Shown here piece after piece: positions 1 through 7,360 of a stretch of 11,344 nt of DNA; the stretch's first letter is position 1; every line of letters starts with the position of its first letter. Position numbers and translations under genes: made by a program. A model generated the notes under the pieces. That model was not told the origin of the DNA, made no database searches, and saw only the letters and a list, made by a program, of their open reading frames with translations. Source of the stretch: JABABD01 sp965530995 (GTDB taxonomy: Bacteria > Bacteroidota > Bacteroidia > Flavobacteriales > Flavobacteriaceae); assembly GCA_965530995.1 (NCBI GenBank), contig CBESOB010000089.1, positions 1-11,344 on the forward strand, written 5' to 3'.

Positions 1-662
1 ATGTCCAAATCTTCGATTTAGCAAAATTAGATAATGATGCCTGTTGTTATGAACTACCTAGCGATATGCCCGATGACCAAAAACCTGTTATCTTTGTAAT
101 GGATTATGCCTTTGGTGAGCAGGCTTATGAAACTATTGATGAGTTATTGAAGCCTTTTAGTCAGCGAAAAAAAGAAGCGGTATATTTGAAAATCGCTTCT
201 ATTTCGATAATGGGAAAGGCTGGAATCTTAGAGGGTGGAAAAGGAGACCTAATGATTCCTTCCGCACATATATTTGAAGGTACGGCTGACAACTATCCCT
301 TTAAAAATGAATTGTGTGCTGAAGATTTTAAAGGGCATGAACTAAAAGTATTCGAAGGAACCATGGTGACTGTGTTAGGAACCTCATTGCAGAACAAAGA
401 CATTTTGAAATTCTTCCACCAATCCACATGGAATGTAATCGGATTGGAGATGGAGGGCGTGCACTATCAAAAAGCCATTCAATCGGCTTCTAAAATAAGG
501 AAGAGTATTCGTGAAGATGTTAAAGTCCGATATGCATACTATGCCTCTGACAATCCTTTGGAAACAGGAAGTACTCTTGCTTCGGGCGGTTTGGGAACAA
601 CAGGTGTAAAACCAACCTATTTGATAACAGATAAAATTCTAACTCAAATTTTCAATTCTTAA
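1..662 (+). CDS. Nucleoside-phosphorylase-superfamily-like protein, 5' truncated by window edge
   Basis: The reading frame is open from base 3 to the stop at 660-662, so the true start lies upstream and the Met at base 66 is probably internal. Numbered from that Met, the visible part has a GKAG segment at 50-53 followed by a GD at 60-61, an EMEG motif at 128-131 and an ASDNP segment at 160-164. This order (Gly-rich strand, GD, ribose-binding 'EMEG' Glu, late 'SD' Asp) matches the 5'-methylthioadenosine/S-adenosylhomocysteine nucleosidase and uridine/purine phosphorylase superfamily. The C-terminal region after ASDNP (Gly/Thr-rich, 'GGLGTTG') does not look like a standard enzyme of that family, so substrate and even activity are unknown. 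It ends 14 bases before the Wzz-like gene, suggesting cotranscription. The fold assignment is fairly supported; function is not. Confidence 0.6.
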   Translation, partial: VQIFDLAKLDNDACCYELPSDMPDDQKPVIFVMDYAFGEQAYETIDELLKPFSQRKKEAVYLKIASISIMGKAGILEGGKGDLMIPSAHIFEGTADNYPFKNELCAEDFKGHELKVFEGTMVTVLGTSLQNKDILKFFHQSTWNVIGLEMEGVHYQKAIQSASKIRKSIREDVKVRYAYYASDNPLETGSTLASGGLGTTGVKPTYLITDKILTQIFNS

Positions 663-676
663 CGATACTAAACCGA

Positions 677-1672
677 ATGGAACCGAATACTACTACTACT
701 TCAGATGAAATTGATATAGGACAGTTGTTACAATTGATGCGAAAGGGTCTAAATGGAATTTTTAGGGGTATTCTTCGTGTTTTTCGATATTTTAAAAGAA
801 ATATTATCAAACTTGTTACCCTTATCATTGTAGGTGTGGGTATTGGGTTTTTGCTCAATAGCTTTGTTGAGGACAAACTTCAGACCGAGGCCATTGTTAA
901 GCCTAATTTTGACAGCAAAGATTATTTATATGATGCCGTGGAAGAACTGCAATCGACTATTTTGGCAAAAGACTCCATTTTCTTTAATGGATTGGGAATC
1001 AATCTAGGGGACATGCAAAATTTTAGTATAGAAATAGCGCCTATTGAAGACGATGTCAAAATTGACAAGGAAATGGCCGAGGTAGAGAATGAATATTTGG
1101 AGATACTTCAAAACTACAAAGACAATGATTTTGTCCTGGATATCGTAAAATCAAAAATATTAAAGAAAAGTGTAGTCACACATCGAATTACCTTTACTCA
1201 TAAAAACCCTGAAAAAGGCGAAGAATATGTTGCAAAGATTTTAGACTACATAAATTCAAATTCATATTTTAAAGAGCTTCAACTAGTCAACTCGAAAAAT
1301 GCGAAATCTAGAATAGAAAAAAATGAAGAATTAATCAGACAGATCGATTTATTGGTCTCCAATTTTTCAGAAGGTCTAAAGAACAGTCCAAACCAAGGCG
1401 ATAAAGGGATGTTGGTAGAAAATGAAAATGGCACGGATATTTCGAGGTTACTTTCATTAAAAAATTATATAACAAAAGAAGGCGATCGTAAAAGGATAGA
1501 ATTGGCGGAACAAAATCAACCCATCAGTATCTTGAATCTGGGTAAAACGCATGTTGTTCAAAAACCCTTTTTCAATAAAAATATAGTCCTGATTCCGGTA
1601 TTGTTGTTGGGTTTATTTTTTATATTTTCCCTGATTTCATATTTGAATAGAAAATCAATTGAAATTCAATAG
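677..1672 (+). CDS. Wzz-like polysaccharide chain-length determinant (inner-membrane co-polymerase)
   Basis: The 331-residue protein has the architecture of polysaccharide co-polymerases: a short cytosolic N-terminus with an 'EIDIGQLLQLMRKG' segment (residues 11-24), a first membrane helix at about 43-63, a large periplasmic part, and a second membrane helix at about 303-323 followed by a short basic tail. Residues about 205-235 are charged and likely helical or coiled-coil, as in Wzz periplasmic arms. Such proteins sit in the inner membrane and set the length of O-antigen, capsule or exopolysaccharide chains. There is no C-terminal tyrosine-kinase domain, so it is not a Wzc-type fusion. Sequence identity to classical Wzz is not obvious by eye; the call rests on topology, the N-terminal motif and position directly before nucleotide-sugar genes. 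The start at 677 places Met 14 bases after the preceding stop; no clear Shine-Dalgarno site is visible. Confidence 0.7.
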   Translation: MEPNTTTTSDEIDIGQLLQLMRKGLNGIFRGILRVFRYFKRNIIKLVTLIIVGVGIGFLLNSFVEDKLQTEAIVKPNFDSKDYLYDAVEELQSTILAKDSIFFNGLGINLGDMQNFSIEIAPIEDDVKIDKEMAEVENEYLEILQNYKDNDFVLDIVKSKILKKSVVTHRITFTHKNPEKGEEYVAKILDYINSNSYFKELQLVNSKNAKSRIEKNEELIRQIDLLVSNFSEGLKNSPNQGDKGMLVENENGTDISRLLSLKNYITKEGDRKRIELAEQNQPISILNLGKTHVVQKPFFNKNIVLIPVLLLGLFFIFSLISYLNRKSIEIQ

Positions 1673-1690
1673 CAATTAATTTAAACGAAG

Positions 1691-2734
1691 ATGAATATAT
1701 TAGTTACTGGAGGGGCCGGTTTTATTGGATCCCATGTCGTAAGAAGATTCTTGAAGAATTATCCAAATTATAACATTTATAATTTGGATGCTCTTACCTA
1801 CGCTGGCAATCTGGAGAACCTAAGTGACGTTGATAATGCAGAAAATTATACTTTTTTAAAAGGAGATATTGTTGATGAAAGCTTTATAAACGAAATCTTC
1901 AATACATATCGCTTTCAAGGAGTTATTCATTTGGCGGCGGAATCACATGTTGATCGATCTATTACCGATCCCTTGGCTTTTGTAAAAACGAATATCATTG
2001 GCACGGTTAACTTGTTGAACGCTGCACGTGATTTGTGGAAGGATGATTTTTCCAATAGAAGATTCTATCATGTCAGCACGGATGAGGTCTATGGCTCCCT
2101 AGGAAGTGAGGGACTGTTTTTAGAGACCACTGCCTATGACCCAAATTCGCCATACTCGGCTTCTAAGGCAAGTTCCGATCATTTCGTGAGGGCCTATGGC
2201 GAAACGTATGGATTGCCCTATGTGATTACCAATTGTTCGAACAATTACGGACCCAATCATTTTCCAGAAAAATTGATTCCACTATTCATAAATAACATTA
2301 TTGAAAAAAAACCACTGCCCGTTTATGGAGACGGAAAATATACACGTGATTGGCTTTTTGTGGAAGATCATGCAAGGGCAATAGATTTGGTCTACCACGA
2401 AGGAAAAAATCATGAAACCTACAATGTTGGTGGATTCAACGAGTGGCAAAATATCGATTTGGTAAAGCTGCTGTGTAGGCAAATGGACCAGAAACTAGGT
2501 AGGCCAGAAGGTGCATCATTAGAATTGATTACCTACGTTAAAGATCGTCCGGGACATGATTTGCGCTACGCAATCGATGCCTCCAAAATCAATAAGGAAT
2601 TGGGCTGGGAACCATCGGTAACATTCGAACAAGGCCTGGAAAGAACAATTGATTGGTATCTTGATAACGAGGAATGGTTGAATAATGTAACCTCAGGAGA
2701 TTATCAAGATTACTATAAAAAAATGTACACTTAA
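1691..2734 (+). CDS. rfbB: dTDP-glucose 4,6-dehydratase
   Basis: This cytosolic enzyme (also called RmlB) converts dTDP-D-glucose to dTDP-4-keto-6-deoxy-D-glucose, the second step of dTDP-L-rhamnose synthesis. It is an extended short-chain dehydrogenase/reductase of 347 residues, the usual length. The NAD-binding GGAGFIGSH motif is at residues 7-15, the catalytic Asp131-Glu132 pair lies in STDEVYG (129-135), and the YxxxK pair is Tyr155 and Lys159. The family-typical NNYGPNHFPEKLIP stretch (184-197), YGDGKYTRDWLFVEDHA (212-228) and the C-terminal DRPGHDLRYAID block are all intact. The Met at 1691 begins directly with the first beta strand, so the start is secure. The gene follows the Wzz-like gene by 18 bases and precedes rfbA by 10 bases. 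Nothing suggests damage. Confidence 0.97.
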   Translation: MNILVTGGAGFIGSHVVRRFLKNYPNYNIYNLDALTYAGNLENLSDVDNAENYTFLKGDIVDESFINEIFNTYRFQGVIHLAAESHVDRSITDPLAFVKTNIIGTVNLLNAARDLWKDDFSNRRFYHVSTDEVYGSLGSEGLFLETTAYDPNSPYSASKASSDHFVRAYGETYGLPYVITNCSNNYGPNHFPEKLIPLFINNIIEKKPLPVYGDGKYTRDWLFVEDHARAIDLVYHEGKNHETYNVGGFNEWQNIDLVKLLCRQMDQKLGRPEGASLELITYVKDRPGHDLRYAIDASKINKELGWEPSVTFEQGLERTIDWYLDNEEWLNNVTSGDYQDYYKKMYT

Positions 2735-2744
2735 TAATACATAA

Positions 2745-3614
2745 ATGAAGGGAATAATTCTGGCAGGAGGTTCGGGAACACGCCTGCATCCTCTTACACT
2801 ATCGGTTAGTAAACAATTGATGCCGATTTATGACAAGCCGATGATCTATTATCCGTTGTCAACATTAATGAATGCCGGCATCCGTGAAATATTGATTATT
2901 TCGACACCTAAAGATTTGCCTTTGTTTCGTGATTTGTTGGGTGACGGAAAGAAATACGGCTGCGATTTTTCTTTTGCGGTTCAGGAGGCTCCTAACGGCC
3001 TAGCGGAAGCCTTTATTATAGGAGCCGACTTTATCGGAAACGACAAAGTTGCCCTTATTTTGGGGGACAATATCTTTTATGGCTCCGGTCTGGCGAAATT
3101 ATTGCAATCGAACAATAATCCTGACGGAGGTGTTATTTATGCATACAGAGTACATGACCCAGAACGATATGGGGTGGTAGAGTTTAATGAAGATGGAAAG
3201 GCCATCAGTATTGAGGAAAAGCCACAGGAACCAAAATCGAACTATGCTGTACCGGGCATCTATTTTTATGACAATAGTGTAGTGGAAATCGCTAAAAATA
3301 TCCCGCCTAGCCATAGGGGCGAATTGGAGATTACCGATGTGAACAAGGTATATCTTGAAAAAGGAAAGCTCAGTGTGAGCATTTTGGATCGTGGTACTGC
3401 TTGGCTTGATACAGGAACCTTTCAATCCTTGATGCAGGCCTCTCAATTTGTTGAGGTTATCGAAGAAAGACAGGGCCTTAAAATCGGAGCAATCGAAGCT
3501 GCTGCATATGAAATGGGTTATATAGATAAGGAACAATTCAAGGCTTTGGCCGAACCGCTGATGAAGAGTGGCTACGGTAAAAATTTATTGGGTATTTTAA
3601 ACAAACACCAATGA
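2745..3614 (+). CDS. rfbA: Glucose-1-phosphate thymidylyltransferase
   Basis: RmlA/RfbA joins dTTP and glucose-1-phosphate to give dTDP-glucose, the entry step to dTDP-L-rhamnose. The 289-residue length is normal. The N-terminus carries the nucleotide-binding signature GGSGTRLHP (8-16) and the SKQLMPIYDKPMIYYPLS stretch (22-39); the metal-binding GDN is at 107-109, the sugar-contacting EEKP at 157-160 and the family motif AWLDTGT at 219-225. The C-terminal helical region with 'EAAAYEMGYID' is the part that forms the allosteric dTDP-rhamnose site in RmlA proteins, so feedback inhibition by the end product is likely (known for the family, not shown here). Its last four bases, ATGA at 3611-3614, are also the start of rfbC. 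Confidence 0.97.
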   Translation: MKGIILAGGSGTRLHPLTLSVSKQLMPIYDKPMIYYPLSTLMNAGIREILIISTPKDLPLFRDLLGDGKKYGCDFSFAVQEAPNGLAEAFIIGADFIGNDKVALILGDNIFYGSGLAKLLQSNNNPDGGVIYAYRVHDPERYGVVEFNEDGKAISIEEKPQEPKSNYAVPGIYFYDNSVVEIAKNIPPSHRGELEITDVNKVYLEKGKLSVSILDRGTAWLDTGTFQSLMQASQFVEVIEERQGLKIGAIEAAAYEMGYIDKEQFKALAEPLMKSGYGKNLLGILNKHQ

Positions 3615-4156
3615 TTGGTAAAGAGACTAAGTTGAAGGGGTGTTTTGTTTTGGAGCCCACAATCTTTGCTGATGAAAGAGGCTATTTTATGGAGTCTTTT
3701 AATGAAGAGCGTTTTAACGCGGCAATTGACAGTAAAGTAAATTTTATACAAGACAACCAATCGTTTTCTTCAAAAGGAGTTATAAGGGCACTTCATTATC
3801 AGATTGGCGAACATGCTCAGGCGAAGTTAGTGCGTGTGCTTAGCGGTACAGTATTAGATGTTGCTGTAGACTTAAGAAGAGATTCTCCGACTTTCGGCGA
3901 ACATTTTTCAATAGAACTTAGCAGCGAAAACAAAAAACAGCTTTTTGTACCTAGAGGTTTTGCGCATGGCTTTGTTGTTTTAAGCGATACTGCTGAATTC
4001 TTCTACAAATGTGACAACTATTATAATAAAGAATCGGAAGGGGGAATTCTATTCAGTGACCCTTCTTTGAATATTGATTGGAAATTCCCCCATGAACAAC
4101 TGATTGTTTCAGAAAAAGACCAGGTATTGCCAACTTTAGACAGCGCTAGACTATGA
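3611..4156 (+). CDS. rfbC: dTDP-4-dehydrorhamnose 3,5-epimerase
   Basis: RmlC/RfbC epimerises C3 and C5 of dTDP-4-keto-6-deoxyglucose to give dTDP-4-keto-L-rhamnose. The 181-residue cupin protein has the family's 'F.DERGYFMESFNEERF' N-terminal region (19-35), the catalytic His62 in a RALHYQ motif (59-64; usually RGLHYQ), the KLVRVLSGTVLDVAVDLR strand block (72-89), VPRGFAHGF at 113-121 and the conserved Tyr132 in FFYKC. It overlaps rfbA by four bases and rfbD by four bases (ATGA at 4153-4156), a pattern typical of translational coupling. All recognised catalytic positions are present. Confidence 0.96.
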   Translation: MIGKETKLKGCFVLEPTIFADERGYFMESFNEERFNAAIDSKVNFIQDNQSFSSKGVIRALHYQIGEHAQAKLVRVLSGTVLDVAVDLRRDSPTFGEHFSIELSSENKKQLFVPRGFAHGFVVLSDTAEFFYKCDNYYNKESEGGILFSDPSLNIDWKFPHEQLIVSEKDQVLPTLDSARL

Positions 4157-5016
4157 TTGAGGTTATAGTTACGGGTGGAAATGGGCAATTGGCTAGCTGT
4201 ATAAGAAATGCTGCACGTCATATGGATGAATACAAATTCATCTATGTCGATTTGGAAGATCTTGACATTACAGACAAGGTCGCTGTGGATAAATTTTTTG
4301 AGATAAACAAGCCAGCTTGGTGTATAAATTGTGCCGCATACACGGCTGTTGATAAGGCAGAATCTGAAAAAGACCTGGCAGAAAAGGTAAACGTAAATGG
4401 CGCAAAATATTTAGCTCAGGCTTCAAAAACACACCATTCAAAATTTATTCAAATTTCTACAGATTTTGTTTTCGACGGGGCGAATGGATCAATTTACCGA
4501 GAAACGGATGAGACAAATCCATTGAGCGTCTATGGAAAAACAAAGTTAGCCGGTGAATACATAAGCTCCAATGAAGTTAACGAGCACTTTGTCATAAGAA
4601 CTTCGTGGCTTTATTCCGAATATGGCAACAACTTTTTGAAAACAATGTTGAGATTGGGGGCGGAGCGCGATGAACTTAAGGTCGTGAGTGACCAAATTGG
4701 GACACCAACTTACGCAGGTGATTTGGCCCAGTTAATCGCAAAATTAATAACCCAAGACTCACAAGCTTATGGTACATATCACTACAGCAATGAAGGCGTT
4801 GCCAGCTGGTATGATTTTGCGAAGGCTATCATGGTTGAAAGTCAGACGGCTTGTAAGGTGCTACCTATAAAGACCGAAGCTTATCCTACCCCTGCCATGC
4901 GGCCTGCCTTTAGTGTAATGGATAAATCAAAAGTCAAAGAAGCACTACAAATTGAAATACCGTATTGGAGGGATAGTTTGAAGGAATGTTTAAAGAATTT
5001 GAAAAATGAAAACTAA
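4153..5016 (+). CDS. rfbD: dTDP-4-dehydrorhamnose reductase
   Basis: RmlD/RfbD uses NAD(P)H to reduce dTDP-4-keto-L-rhamnose to dTDP-L-rhamnose, the last step of the pathway. The 287-residue reductase has the nucleotide-binding TGGNGQL motif (7-13), INCAAYTAVDKAE (58-70), STDFVFDG (102-109), the catalytic YxxxK pair Tyr127 and Lys131 in YGKTK, RTSWLYSEYG (149-158) and the VSDQIGTPTYAGDLA block (178-192), all characteristic of RmlD. It begins inside the rfbC stop codon. At its 3' end it overlaps the aldolase-like gene by 11 bases, which links the rhamnose block to the downstream genes. Confidence 0.96.
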   Translation: MIEVIVTGGNGQLASCIRNAARHMDEYKFIYVDLEDLDITDKVAVDKFFEINKPAWCINCAAYTAVDKAESEKDLAEKVNVNGAKYLAQASKTHHSKFIQISTDFVFDGANGSIYRETDETNPLSVYGKTKLAGEYISSNEVNEHFVIRTSWLYSEYGNNFLKTMLRLGAERDELKVVSDQIGTPTYAGDLAQLIAKLITQDSQAYGTYHYSNEGVASWYDFAKAIMVESQTACKVLPIKTEAYPTPAMRPAFSVMDKSKVKEALQIEIPYWRDSLKECLKNLKNEN

Positions 5017-5836
5017 ATTAAAGAATGCTCTTGTATCCCTAAAAAAGAGACAGAAGTCGACTTTTGCATTTAATCTTCAAAATTTCTATCAGCTCGAGGC
5101 GGCAAAAATAGCTTCTGAACGAGTAGGAGTGCCTTTGATCATCCAATTTTCCGAAAGATACCTTCGCTTTTTGCATGAAAAATATGGCGTTGATTATATT
5201 TTGAAGACATATTCAAGCGAGTTTATATATTTTCATTTGGATCATTGCACAGATATAGATTTTATCAAGTTCTGCATTGATTCAGGGTTTGATTCGGTTA
5301 TGTACGATGGGTCGGCTTTTGATATTGATCAGAATATTGCCAGTTCAAAACTTGTAAGAGAATTTGCCTTAATGAAGGAATGTCTTGTAGAAGGGGAGTT
5401 AGGAAAAGTTTCAGGGGTGGAAGACGGTTTCGGTGATGAAGGTTCATCCTATGCGGAAATTTCCGAAATACAGCGATATGTCTTTGAGACCAAAATAGAT
5501 TTAATGGCCTTGGGTATCGGCAATGCACATGGATTTTATGATGATTTGGAAGGGTTAAAAATGAACATCCTAAAAGACGCCAGGGAAATACTTGGAGATG
5601 ATCAGTTATTTGTACTGCACGGTGGTACAGGACTTACCGAGAAAATATTTAAGGAAGCGATAAGTTACGGAATCGTTAAAATCAACGTGTCCACTCAAAT
5701 AAAGAAAAAAACCCTGGATATAATGCGCGACTATGTTTCGAAGAACGAAATGTATAACGAAATTTCCTTTCATAGTCTTATGGTCGAAGAACTGGCCCTG
5801 CTTTTTGAAAGTTATCTAAAAAAATACACCATATAA
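5006..5836 (+). CDS. Class II (zinc-dependent) ketose-bisphosphate aldolase-like protein
   Basis: The 276-residue protein resembles the fructose-1,6-/tagatose-1,6-bisphosphate aldolase family (FbaA, GatY, KbaY), which reversibly condense dihydroxyacetone phosphate with an aldehyde. Visible family features are an 'AFNLQNFYQLEAA' N-terminal block (21-33), the HLDHC segment with the proton-donor Asp79 and zinc ligand His80, VMYDGS (98-103), GELGKVSG with Glu131 (130-137), GNAHG with zinc ligand His175 (173-177), LHGGTG with zinc ligand His205 (204-209) and the phosphate-binding KINVST (225-230). The catalytic set therefore looks complete. Length is close to the roughly 285 residues of GatY/KbaY. 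It starts 11 bases before the rfbD stop, and the family-typical N-terminus supports this start. Being between nucleotide-sugar and kinase genes, it is probably biosynthetic for a glycan precursor rather than glycolytic. The true aldehyde substrate is unknown. Confidence 0.82.
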   Translation: MKTKLKNALVSLKKRQKSTFAFNLQNFYQLEAAKIASERVGVPLIIQFSERYLRFLHEKYGVDYILKTYSSEFIYFHLDHCTDIDFIKFCIDSGFDSVMYDGSAFDIDQNIASSKLVREFALMKECLVEGELGKVSGVEDGFGDEGSSYAEISEIQRYVFETKIDLMALGIGNAHGFYDDLEGLKMNILKDAREILGDDQLFVLHGGTGLTEKIFKEAISYGIVKINVSTQIKKKTLDIMRDYVSKNEMYNEISFHSLMVEELALLFESYLKKYTI

Positions 5837-5842
5837 CTGCTT

Positions 5843-7360
5843 ATGTACTTAGTATTGAATTTGGGGCTAAAGTCTCTAAGAGGAATAGTTTTCGATGAGG
5901 ATGGAAGACAGATTTACTCATCCTCCAAGGCGGTTTACTCTAAATTAATGGATAATAGAGTAGAGCAGGATGTCACCGAATGGGAAGGTAAGCTAAAAGA
6001 CATTCTAGAAGAGATTTCCTCTATAGACCATTTGAATGGAAGTATAGATTATATTACTTCTACCACGAGTTCATCATGTATTTTCGGAATGGACAAAGAA
6101 GGAAATGCGGTGACCAAAGTCATGATGGTTTCAGATAAAAGGGCCTCCAAAGAGGCTGATAATTTGGAAGAAATCATTAAAACCATAAATCCAGGTTCTT
6201 CGATGGGATGTCCAGCATCTTCGGTAATACCTAAGGCACTTTGGTTTAAGAAAAACAAACAAGAAACCTTCGATTCCGTTGCGCACTGGATGGGGGCAGG
6301 AGGGTTTCTAAATTATTTTTTTACAAAAGAGATATTCACTGATTCTTTGAATGCCAGCAAAGGGTTATATGAAAATGGGGCTTACCTCAAAGAAGTCATT
6401 GAAAAGGTCGGCCTGGACGTAGGGTCGCTGCCAGTGGTCCAGGATATTGGCTTTGAACTTGCGGTTTCTGATGATGTGCGAAAAAAGTTCAATTTTGCGC
6501 CCAACTGCCGTTATATGCTTACCACATATGATGCAATTTGTGCTGTAATAGGATCATTTGATGGAAAACCAAAAACTGCATGTGATGTTTCCGGTACGGT
6601 AACTTCGGTTCGGGTTCTTTCGGATGTAGGTTTGGAGAGTTCGAAAGGACCAGTACTATCGCAGAAGCTAAGTACTTATGATAAATACCTTATTGGGGCA
6701 TCCAATAATCTAGGTGGAGGAATAATTGAATGGTTCAAACAGGCTTTTTATGATGAGACTGATAAAAACGTGTATTACATCATGGAGAATAATGCGCACC
6801 AGGTTCCTATTGGTTCTAATGGCATTGTTTTTTTACCTTATATGCTAGGCGAGCGCTCTCCTTTCAAAAGCCCCAATGCAAGAGGTGTTTTTTTTGGAAT
6901 AGACAGAAGAAGTACAATAAAAGATTTTTCTAGGGCCGTTTTCGAGTCAACTGCTTATGTATCAAATGACTTATTACAACTTATTACTTCCAACGGTATT
7001 GAGGTTGATTCGATGTCGGTAAGTGGGGGTCTAGCTCGTTTTGATTTGATTAATCAAATTAAAGCCGATGTCACTAACAAAAGGATCAAGGTCATTGAAA
7101 ATTTCGAAAGTACCTCTGTGGGAGCATTCATATTATTAATGTTGAATCTTAAGAAATATAGTTCCATAGAGGAGGCTGCGTCCAAAATAATTAGAGTGAG
7201 GAAAATAATCAACCCTTCAGAATCCAACCATAAAATCTACAAAGAATTTTTTGATTTTTATAAAAATTTGAATAATCAACTAATGCCTCTGTACGAAGAA
7301 CATCTTCATATCAGAAATCAGATAGAGTCGTTCTCATCAGAAAAAATAAGCAATTTATGA
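5843..7360 (+). CDS. FGGY-family carbohydrate kinase with altered N-terminal phosphate-binding motif
   Basis: The 505-residue protein has the full two-domain plan of FGGY kinases (xylulokinase, glycerol kinase, rhamnulokinase), which phosphorylate sugars or polyols with ATP. Supporting segments are EQDVTEW (41-47), YDAICAVIG with the predicted catalytic base Asp230 (229-237), the SGT motif at 250-252, GASNNLGGGIIEWF (285-298), LPYMLGERSP (331-340), ARGVFFGID (346-354) and the ATP-side SGGLARFDLINQIKADV (394-410). The first strand and turn read MYLVLNLGLKS, where E. coli xylulokinase has MYIGIDLGTSG; thus the usual Mg/phosphate-contacting Asp6 is Asn6 and the Thr/Ser pair is Leu-Lys. This could alter catalysis or mark a distinct subfamily. 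It lies 6 bases after the aldolase gene and shares ATGA (7357-7360) with the dehydrogenase gene. The substrate is not determinable; ketose, polyol or aldehyde are all possible. Confidence 0.85.
   Translation: MYLVLNLGLKSLRGIVFDEDGRQIYSSSKAVYSKLMDNRVEQDVTEWEGKLKDILEEISSIDHLNGSIDYITSTTSSSCIFGMDKEGNAVTKVMMVSDKRASKEADNLEEIIKTINPGSSMGCPASSVIPKALWFKKNKQETFDSVAHWMGAGGFLNYFFTKEIFTDSLNASKGLYENGAYLKEVIEKVGLDVGSLPVVQDIGFELAVSDDVRKKFNFAPNCRYMLTTYDAICAVIGSFDGKPKTACDVSGTVTSVRVLSDVGLESSKGPVLSQKLSTYDKYLIGASNNLGGGIIEWFKQAFYDETDKNVYYIMENNAHQVPIGSNGIVFLPYMLGERSPFKSPNARGVFFGIDRRSTIKDFSRAVFESTAYVSNDLLQLITSNGIEVDSMSVSGGLARFDLINQIKADVTNKRIKVIENFESTSVGAFILLMLNLKKYSSIEEAASKIIRVRKIINPSESNHKIYKEFFDFYKNLNNQLMPLYEEHLHIRNQIESFSSEKISNL

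Noticed and set aside
652..876. Minus-strand open frame of 74 codons
   Set aside because: It lies opposite the start of the Wzz-like gene, whose topology is convincing, and its translation has no recognisable domain.
1640..1690. Possible internal promoter before rfbB (TAATTTAA resembling a -7 box)
   Set aside because: It lacks the conserved TTTG end and lies in a generally AT-rich 18-base gap; not distinguishable from chance.
3099..3536. Minus-strand open frame of 145 codons
   Set aside because: It is antisense to the secure rfbA gene; its Cys/Ile/Phe-rich translation shows no family features and looks like a shadow frame.
5843..7360. Specific naming as xylulokinase, glycerol kinase or rhamnulokinase
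   Set aside because: Family motifs are clear but specificity residues cannot be judged by eye and the N-terminal loop is divergent.
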